A stretch of DNA of 17,846 bases from Conidiobolus incongruus B7586 (Eukaryota > Entomophthoromycota > Entomophthoromycetes > Entomophthorales > Conidiobolaceae), in assembly GCA_000697335.1 (NCBI GenBank), contig JNEM01014613.1:1-17846 (forward strand), given 5' to 3'. A model generated the notes under the pieces. It was not told the origin of the DNA. It searched no databases and was given only the letters and a program-made list of their open reading frames with translations. Shown piece by piece: positions 10,469-17,846 of the stretch. Within the stretch, counting starts at the first letter, position 1. Every line of letters begins with the position of its first letter. A program made the position numbers and the translations under genes.

Positions 10469-12590
10469 ATAAAAATAATAAAATTATCGAGTGTACCTTT
10501 TGAAATATAGAATAATCATTTTTTTTAACAAATTATTTTAGAATAATATTTGAAATATAGTTACATTTAATAACTATTCATTTTAAGTCTATTACTATTT
10601 GATTAAATTAATAGTGAATATTTATTTAAATTTTTTATTAGCTTAGTATAGCCAATGAAATCATGCCACCATCAACCCGAAATTATTTCCATAATAATAA
10701 TTTAACAAAGAATACTATAATCATATTCAGACAAAGGCAAATATCTCTTAATAGAATATTGAAAAACCAATATCTTAATAAATATAATGGTATATAGTTT
10801 TGAATGATTTTAATACAAACTAAAAATGATAATATTTGATTCATTAATGATTCAATGTTTGATTAAAAATTTTGCATAAAATAAAACAATAAAATTAAAA
10901 TTGTTGGATTTTGTAATACTCAAAAATATGCATGTCACCTCTTTTTAATTTCTTGTTGAAATCAATTATCCAAATTGGTTATTTAATTAAATGGAGTCCT
11001 TGTTATTATCCATCTTGTACATTGCCATTGTTTCAAAGAACATTATACAAATATATATCTTTAGATTTGTTTTATAATGAGTTCAATATTTTATCAAAAT
11101 TTCAAATTTATATTTCATTATAATGGTAATGCAAATATTACTATGCCAATTCTATAATATCGTTGAAATATATTTTAATTTAACTAACACTATCATTAAT
11201 CCATTTTAATCTTTTTTAATAATATATATTGGTATATTACTATATTCCTATTATTATATTTCAAATTCATGAATATCTCAATTTATAATTGATTGAATTG
11301 GTTAAAAAATTTCAATTTTGAATTATCACAATTAATTATGTATAATCAACTTGTTAAAGTCCTTTATCATATATATTCAATATTTGAATAAGTATCAAGT
11401 AAAAAAGATTAAAAAATTATCTTAATAAGGTATAATTAGATAAAAGTATGTACACAATAATGATGAAACAATATATTGATCATATGCTCTTACAAATAAA
11501 AATTAATGTTAAATTCTTTATTTAATGTAACTGCTAGGAATCACCACAAAATAAAGAGCACATTAATTTAAATTGGAGCTACATGATAAGCCTTTAGATT
11601 TGTGTTTATTGCACTATACCAATTATTTATTACACAGTGCAAATTAATATCTGTATTCACTATAAATTCATATTAATTACTATTAACCATCATTTATATT
11701 TGATTTCGCATGTATAGGACCAATAATGTAATCTTCAAAATTCATTAATATATTGATTTTTAACAAAAAGAAAACTGACTTGATGAGCTTTCAATATTTA
11801 AATTATCTTATTCGTTGATAAATTCCTTTCAAATTCTATAATAATTTAATAAATCATGTATCATTAATTCAAAATTAAAGCTTTTAATATATTTATCATT
11901 TTTATCTAATGTTTAAGGTTGGTTTTAAATTATAATTTGATAACTCTACCATATTAATATATTAGTGTAAATCAAGGATTTTTAATCAAAGTTGTATAAA
12001 TGTTTAATAATATATTTTGATAACTTATGAAACCAATGGTTTTGTATAATAAGGTAAACTTTGATAAAATTAAATTACTAGTATTTAAACTAAAATACAA
12101 ATATTCTTGATATATAACTTCAATTCAATCATTAATTGATAATACTATTAAAATAAAATTTCTATTTTTCATTATATTATCTCTCAATATTCATTTTGCA
12201 ATTAAATTTAATTCATAATATTTTTACTATATGATGTTTGTTATAAAATTCCAGTTTTTTAAAATATTTCAAATAATAAAATGATATAAACTAATTTTAT
12301 TATTTTATCAAGTACTAGAGTTATAGGGAAATTTAGGTAGACCTATATTATATTTAGATGCGTTTATATTATTTCTCTTTTGAACTTTTAATTTTTGCCA
12401 AAATCTATTCATTTATATACTTCAAACTTTAGAACAGCCAGATTTTAAATATTTGTAGTATCAATTTATTTTGATCCAGTTGTAATATAATATAAAATAA
12501 TATAGCATTCTTAATTAAATAATTTTCATTTTTGGATATTAGAGTGATAAGGATGAATCTAATAAAGAAGTCGCATAAATAAATATATAC

Positions 12591-12624
12591 TTAATGAAAG
12601 ATGGAATTATTCATCTTTCATTAA
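12591..12624. repeat. perfect 13-bp hairpin
   Basis: TTAATGAAAGATG at 12591-12603 and its exact reverse complement at 12612-12624 flank an 8-nt loop. It is the longest short-loop perfect hairpin I noticed in the window. At about 80% AT, a perfect 13-bp stem with a short loop has a modest expected count over 18 kb (my rough estimate is below one), so chance is not excluded. There is no gene next to it. Confidence 0.4.
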
Positions 12625-13399
12625 ATTGATGACATATTGTATTATAATATTACTTTATAGTTTATCATCATCCACATTATTATAAAAATAAAAAAAATAC
12701 TATTATTTTTGTTATGAGATACAAAGTATAGCATTGTATCATGGATATAAAAAACAATTGAATGAGATTTAAACAAATATGAAAATTATTCATCAGTATT
12801 TAATATAAATCGAACATATTTAAATTAATATTGAATTGTTTATTCAAACTGCGTTTTATTACATCGTTCAAGTGTGTATAATTTTCAAATTGAAGTATAA
12901 AAAGAAACTTTTTATAAGTTTAATATAAATAATAATAAATAAATATTATTACGAGAGGTTAATCTATATTATTATCAATTCTTTTCCTAATGATAATATG
13001 ATTAGAGACCAATTTTGAAATTAATTTAGTCAATTGATTATAAAATAATGGCTAACATAATGATAAAATCAAATAGTTAATATAAATTTAATATTTTAGT
13101 AATTTAATAATATTCATTAATATTATACATATCACTTATTATTTCAAATCATCAATATCTCAAATGAATATAATTAGTTACATTGATTTAATTATATTGA
13201 CCAGGTTTTATTGATTAAATTTTCAAATTTAATATACTAATTCAGAGGTTATGATAAACTAAATGTGTATAAAAGATATGAAGTAATATCCATTTACACT
13301 TTTTTTTATAATATTTTTTGCCTTAATTTTTTTAAAAAAATCTTTGTATGCCATTCATTGATTTTCAATATATGCTCAGACATAATTAAATTATTATGA

Positions 13400-14840
13400 A
13401 TAAATGTATTTTATAAGTATAATCCTAAGTATGTTTTGTTTACAAGATTATTCACTTCCGGAACAAGGAACCTAAAGATTTAATTAGTTTGCTGCATTCA
13501 TCAATATAGTGTGTATATGGTCTAGTGCATCCAAGGGTATCAAAGACCTGTTATTACTTCAAATTGGTGTGGGTCAAAAATAAATTATATGGTTATTAAG
13601 TTATTCTTATGATAATATGTACAATTTTTGAATGTTAAGGCCTCATTAGTTATTGGAATTAACCAGATAAATCGCTCTACTAACTAACACAGCCATGCAT
13701 CATTAACCATAAAATCCAAGAAGCACTATTAAACTGTCAATCCTTCTTATGCCTGGTCTGGTGAGTTTTTCCATGTTGCGTCGAATTAAGCTGCAGGCTT
13801 CACTCCTGGGTGCGCTTCTGTCAATTCCTTTAAGTTTCATACTTTCGAATATATTCCCGCAGAACCTAAAGACTCTGTTTTCATTCAAGATACTAAATTA
13901 GTATGATCTAATCCAATCCCTGGTCGGCATAGTTTATAGTTGAGGCTACGACAATATCTAATCATTTTAGATTCCCTAACTTTCATCCTTGATCAATGGG
14001 AATGGATTTTCCAAATGCTTTCGCATAATTCAAGTTTCATCTCTGACTATTGAATACCAATGACTCCAACCATCCCTATTCATCATGTTTGCAACTATAA
14101 ACCAGCGGAATAAGCTGCTGACTTATTCCATTATTCCATGCTAATGTATTCATAAAAACTTGCTTTGAACACTATAATTTTTTTAAAATAAACGTTGTGC
14201 CTTTAGCGAGTCAAATTAAATTAATTACCTGGGCCAGGTAGATTTAAAGGTCGACTATGAGCGTTTTAACTGCAACAACTTTAATATACACTATCGATGC
14301 TGGAGTTAAAGCGGCTGTTGGCATCAGGTTTGCCCTCATACTGCTCCTCATTAAGATATTTAAATTGTACTCATTCTAATTACAAGACCAGTGACCCTGT
14401 GATGTTATTTTTTGTCACTACCTCCCTGTGTTAGGATTGGGTAATTTGCGCGCCTGCTGCCTTCCTTGAATGTAGTTACCATTTCTCATGGCTTTCTCCA
14501 GAATCGAACCCTAATCCCCCGTTACTCGTAATAACTATGGTAGGCCTCTATTCTGCCATCCATCATTGGTTTTGCAGAAATTCCAATGAATTATCACCAG
14601 CACAAGACAGTACGATCAGCAAAACTATTATGATTCACAAATTTATTGGTTTCATCTAATAAATGTATCTCCCTTCTGGCGAGACACAATTGCATGCATT
14701 AATTCTAGGATTACTATGGTTATCCATTCTGTAAACTTTCACTGAATTTATAACTAATTTAACCACTTGCACTATTCTCCCACATTTAACGTTTCATAAT
14801 TATTTCTAAAAATTATTGATCCTGATTATTTTTGATAGAT
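13400..14840 (-). pseudogene. decayed 18S (SSU) rRNA gene copy
   Basis: Read on the minus strand, this follows nuclear 18S rRNA from near its 5' end (about 14840) through most of the molecule to about 13400. Near-intact conserved blocks include the stretch around GCAGCAGGCGCGCAAATTAC (minus strand, ending near 14441), GTTCAAAGCA near 14161, GCATGGAATAATGGAATA near 14130, ACTTAAAGGAATTGACAG near 13820 and AATAACAGGTCT near 13545. It is not functional: the 530-loop region reads GCCAACAGCCGCTTTAA where nearly all life has GCCAGCAGCCGCGGTAA, about 18 nt are missing near 14030, the variable V4 region is much shortened, and the last 100-150 nt of 18S are absent or unrecognisable. Many differences from the yeast sequence, recalled from memory, are C-to-T or G-to-A. 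Open frames inside it, such as 13703-13888, are meaningless. No 5.8S or 28S part was seen. Confidence 0.9.
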
Positions 14841-14994
14841 ATATATTAATATATAATTTTATAATGATAGATATAAATTAAAAATTATTCTTATAATTTT
14901 TTCAAATACTTCTTAATATTTAATTAAATTTTAATTTTTCTTATATTTTGAAAAAGATATATTTTTCAATATCAAATAAAAATCTTTGTGAATC

Positions 14995-15115
14995 ATGTAG
15001 GAAGAGTCTGAGTCATTCGAGTCGTTCTTGTGATTAATGAACGATTCCTAGTCTCACAAGTCATTAGTATACCTAATATCAAACTATTGAGAGTAGAGAA
15101 ATTTAAGTAAGTTTG
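14995..15115 (-). pseudogene. possible second 18S rRNA fragment
   Basis: A GC-richer patch lies about 160 bp beyond the 5' end of the main 18S fossil. On the minus strand it contains GTTCATTAATCACAAGAACG, close to the 18S segment that reads TTTTCATTAATCAAGAACG in yeast. Partial flanking matches appear in the expected order: GACTAGGA before it (compare GCCAAGGA) and TCGAATGACTCAGA after it (compare TCGAAGATGATCAGA). This 18S segment already occurs once in the main fossil near 14000, so this would be a second copy in the same orientation. The patch also has overlapping inverted repeats: CTTGTGA with TCACAAG, and GAGTCGTTC with GAACGATTC. The match is short and gapped, so an unrelated structured sequence remains possible. 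Confidence 0.35.
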
Positions 15116-15119
15116 ATAA

Positions 15120-16020
15120 AATTAAATTTATTTTGAAATTGTTTTTATATAATTTTAATAAATCAATCAAAATGATAAAATTACTATATTTTTGAAAACT
15201 ATATTACCATAATTTAATATTTAAAATATTAATTTTATCTACACTATATATTATACATTAGCAATGTTTGGTCATTTTTTAAAAACATGGTAATTATTAA
15301 CAAATTTTTAAAATTTGTTCAAGTTTGAATAGAGTCATATTTCAAAAATATAACTCTAACAAAAAAATATGTATTATTCAAAATATATATTTTGATTAAT
15401 ATAAATATCGTAATTAGTATCAAATTTATACTGGTACTAGATTTAAGTTATTTTTTAAGACCTAAAATTTTAATTAATACTAGGAATTATAATTTTCATT
15501 TAAGTGCTATTATGAGTTTAAGACTAAATCATTAAATGATAAATAAATGCATAATCAAGTTGATTATCAATCGGATTTAGATTAGAAAAAAATATCTAAT
15601 ACATTTATTTGTTTTATAAGTCCATGAAATTTAATTTTTTAAATCAGTACTAGCATATTTCATGAAGTGATATATTTAATATATAATATATTATATTCAT
15701 AATCATGAGTTTGATAATTAATAAAATAAGCCATTGTTAAATTAAAACAAAATATAATAACTCAAATATAAAAAACCAATTAAATCAGTTTTATTTACAT
15801 TTTAAGAACCAAAAATATACTAAATGAAATTTATAACTAAGAATAGTTACAAATTCTATGTATTAAAATAAAACATAGCATTCATAAATCGATAATATAT
15901 TTATTAAAATAAAGAATTAAATATTATGAAGTATTAATATAATATGTATAAAAAATTAATATAATACCTCGTATGTGTATAGCTTTAGATGTAAATATAT
16001 TTCTGATAAATAAATACTGA
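15120..16020. other. AT-rich spacer
   Basis: About 900 bp of AT-rich DNA between the rDNA relics and the 3' end of the TMX-like gene. I see no gene or RNA. The part next to 16020 should carry the 3' UTR and polyadenylation site of the TMX-like gene, but no clear AATAAA stands out on the minus strand. Confidence 0.6.
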
Positions 16021-16024
16021 GACA

Positions 16025-16888
16025 CTATTTCAGCTTTTTAGAAACTCGAGTATTTGCAGGTTGTGTGATAGGTCTTCTATTATCAGTAGGAGGCTTGAAA
16101 ATGAAATAAAATCCAATAAAAATCAAAAAGGAAGGGATGCTAAGGAGAACCCAAGTACTAAACGAAATTATTAGTATTATTTGATATAATTGATATAGTT
16201 TAATACTTACGGTGCTACTTGTGATAATTTGGCTAACTGATTTCCTAATCCCCCTAGATATGAAAAACCTAAGGCACTATATATAGCGAAAAAATTAAAT
16301 ATTATTGATGTATAGTAATATATAATATATAATTACACAAAACCAAATGGGTTAAAAAATCCAGAAATAGGCTTTTGTTTAAGATATTGCTTTTCAAGTA
16401 AATATTCTTTTAAAGGTTCCAATTGACGAGGAATTTCAGTGACATTATAAGCTAAGCAAACAAATTAAATATAAAATTGGATAGGAACAAACTGAATAAT
16501 ACCTTTGTTATTTTGAATGAGGTACATGGTAGGAACTCTAGTAATGAAAAATTGCATACTAAGAGCATTATTTTTTTCAACATTAATCTCCCCTAAGTGA
16601 ATATTATTAGAAGCTTCAGCAATTTCTTGAGCCAACTGTTCAAAAATGGGAGCAAATGAACGACAGGCTCCACAGTTTTCAGTATATCTAAGAATGTATG
16701 TTTAATTTTAAATCAGATGGCGAATATAAAATTACTTGCAATTTGATTAACCAAATTCCCTTGTTTTTTCCTTGTGTTAATTGGTTAAAGTTATCATCGG
16801 TTATTTGATGAACATGAGATGGATTTTTTGAACAGAGTATTTGAGTAAATAAAATAATGAAAGACAGATATTTAATTAATATATTCAT
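16025..16888 (-). CDS. TMX-like ER membrane thioredoxin-domain protein (5 exons)
   Basis: Five exons on the minus strand (16888-16740, 16687-16503, 16451-16337, 16276-16211, 16157-16025) join into 648 nt encoding 215 residues ending in TAG. Residues 1-20 form a signal peptide. The thioredoxin-like domain follows, with GIWLIKLYTENCGACRSF around the redox pair C55-G-A-C58 and the cis-proline motif RVPT (P102). A sequon NVT at 114-116 would lie in the ER lumen. Residues 174-192 (WVLL to FIF) are a single membrane segment. The short tail ends KKLK, a dilysine ER-retrieval signal. This order is that of TMX1-type members of the protein disulfide isomerase family, which make or break disulfides of ER clients at the membrane. 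CGAC differs from the CPAC of animal TMX1 and the CGHC of PDI. Introns 2-4 are GT-AG; intron 1 must be read as GC-AG. The start has A at -3. The family is well supported; the exact ortholog is not. Confidence 0.88.
16158..16210 (-). other. intron 4 of the TMX-like gene, GT-AG with a clear branch site
   Basis: The 53-nt intron starts GTAAGT and ends GTTTAG. A perfect TACTAAT branch-point motif lies at 16170-16176, about 14 nt before the acceptor. It splits a Pro codon (CC plus T). Introns 2 (16502-16452, 51 nt) and 3 (16336-16277, 60 nt) are GT-AG and less consensus-like, with donors GTATTA and GTAATT. All four introns are close to the minimum size for fungal splicing. Confidence 0.85.
16688..16739 (-). 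other. intron 1 of the TMX-like gene, GC-AG type
   Basis: The 52-nt intron starts GCAAGTAA and ends TTCTTAG. Using GC joins TT to A to give a Leu codon, and the protein reads IKLYTENCGAC, matching the spacing of VEFYAPWCGHC in PDI. Using the GT three bases further on adds a Gln and then gives Ile, Tyr and a TGA stop. GCAAGT is the consensus of known GC-AG donors. Confidence 0.8.
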
Positions 16889-17846
16889 TTTCGGGTCAAC
16901 TAAATGTTTGTTTAGTATTTATTTCTTCAACTGTATCCATAGTAAATATTAAATAAATATTGATTTAATTATTATGGGTTTGGGATTAATATAAATCATT
17001 AAATCAAGTCACAAATTATCCTAAGTATATCAATATATGGTTTGTTCAAATTTAAGTGTAATAATTTTAGATAATTATACTCAAAGAATCAAAATTTCCT
17101 GATTAGAAATATTCTTTTATAAAATTCAACTCATTGTATTTTAAATTAACTATAGTTTAAATTTATATTAAATATTCAACTTAGTATATAGCTTAATTTA
17201 TATTTAATATACATTAATCATATATAATACCATCATATTTTAAATATTTATAAATAAGTATTATTTGGATATATTATGTGAAATTATTTTTAATGAATTT
17301 AATATAAAGTTTAACTTGAGGTTTGATATAAACAATATCCTTCCAAAAAACACAAAAATTTGAACAGATCATAAATTGAATTTGATATTTATTTCACAAT
17401 TTTGAAAATTATAAATCCTTGTTGGTTGGCTCAATTGATCTCAGTTAACTATTATACAATATTTAGATTCATATAGGCTATTTTAATTATATTTCTGGAC
17501 CTTATTTGTCATTATATTAAAGCTGCCCCTATTCTTGTATGATTATTCCATTTGCGTATAAATCAACCTAATAACCTTAATTTTCAGATGATTGTAATAT
17601 TTCATTAAAAAAAGGTAAATATCTAGATTTAACAGTTTAAAAATATGAAAAATAGATATTATTACTCCAGATTTTAAATAATAAGAATTGATTAGAATTG
17701 AAAATATTTTGATATATATTTTATAAAAATCAATATATATTATAAAACCAATATTTTTTTTGATTATTAATTAATTATTATTATATTTTTGATATAATTT
17801 TGTTATTTAAAAGATGATTCTTTCTATCTAAGATTAAAATTTAATA
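16889..17846. other. upstream flank of the TMX-like gene, no further gene seen
   Basis: The DNA upstream of the TMX-like start is AT-rich throughout. The leader next to the ATG contains a short inverted repeat, ACTAAA and TTTAGT around 6 nt, near 16899-16916. I could not pick a convincing TATA or CCAAT box. The stretch about 17400-17600 is slightly richer in GC, but no frame, RNA or repeat can be named in it. Confidence 0.55.

Larger units (their letters stand above)
5700..13390. other. AT-rich gene desert, no gene seen
   Basis: About 7.7 kb with no supportable gene. Frames such as 5767-5949 and 10932-11123 on the plus strand are 60-63 codons long and show no motif. Some parts are less AT-rich than the rest, roughly 7140-7350, 8280-9010 and 10130-10420, and could be old decayed repeats or lost genes, but no protein or RNA family can be named from them. 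Local structures are listed separately: an imperfect inverted repeat at 8741-8830, a short tandem repeat at 10441-10468 and a 13-bp hairpin at 12591-12624. I found no tRNA, no terminal repeats of a transposon and no long direct repeat by eye. Confidence 0.65.

Noticed and set aside
10932-11123. Plus-strand open frame of 63 codons
   Set aside because: Slightly more protein-like than the other desert frames, but no motif, no splice-linked neighbour and no compositional rise; not enough to call a gene.
13703-13888. Minus-strand open frame of 61 codons
   Set aside because: It lies wholly inside the 18S rRNA fossil, in a region matching conserved 18S, so the frame is not a protein gene.
14500-14525. 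tRNA-like box B (GGTTCGATTC on the minus strand)
   Set aside because: This is the conserved AGGGTTCGATTC stretch of 18S rRNA and sits in the right place within the fossil; no tRNA arms surround it.
15000-15065. tRNA or small nuclear RNA
   Set aside because: The patch has hairpin-forming repeats but no acceptor stem, no box A and B pair and no Sm site that I could place; an 18S fragment explains it better.
16688-16736. GT-AG reading of intron 1, with the GT at 16736
   Set aside because: It adds Gln and then yields Ile, Tyr and a stop, removing the active site. The GC donor three bases upstream restores the exact family spacing.

Overview
The window looks like nuclear DNA of a fungus with a very AT-rich genome, probably an early-diverging lineage; the exact group cannot be fixed from this sequence. 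The grounds are a PHO80/PCL-type cyclin (a fungal family), a gene with four introns of 51-60 nt, and a decayed copy of a eukaryotic nuclear 18S rRNA gene. By hand count the GC content is only about 8-10% in the first kilobase and roughly 12-25% over most of the rest. It rises to ordinary coding values only in a few islands.

Layout: 1-4020 is an AT-rich desert. 4030-5700 is the first island. It holds an intronless PHO80-like cyclin gene on the minus strand (4324-5031), its 3' flank with two small stem-loops, an upstream region with a TATA box and two CCAAT boxes, and a 36-codon plus-strand frame (5460-5570) of doubtful status. 5700-13390 is a second desert with small inverted repeats and one short tandem repeat but no gene I can support. 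About 13400-14840 is a degenerate 18S rRNA pseudogene on the minus strand. A shorter piece around 14995-15115 may be a second, more decayed 18S fragment in the same orientation. 15120-16020 is AT-rich again. 16025-16888 (minus) is a five-exon gene for a 215-residue ER membrane thioredoxin-domain protein of the TMX/PDI type. 16889-17846 is its upstream flank.

The two genes are functionally unrelated: one is a regulatory subunit for a Pho85-type cyclin-dependent kinase, the other a disulfide oxidoreductase of the ER membrane. The best observations are the GC-AG first intron of the TMX-like gene, needed to keep the active site in frame, its C-terminal dilysine ER-retrieval signal, and the rDNA fossil, whose changes lean towards C-to-T and G-to-A. 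That bias may be a clue to how the AT-rich DNA arose. I did not find a new multi-gene system.
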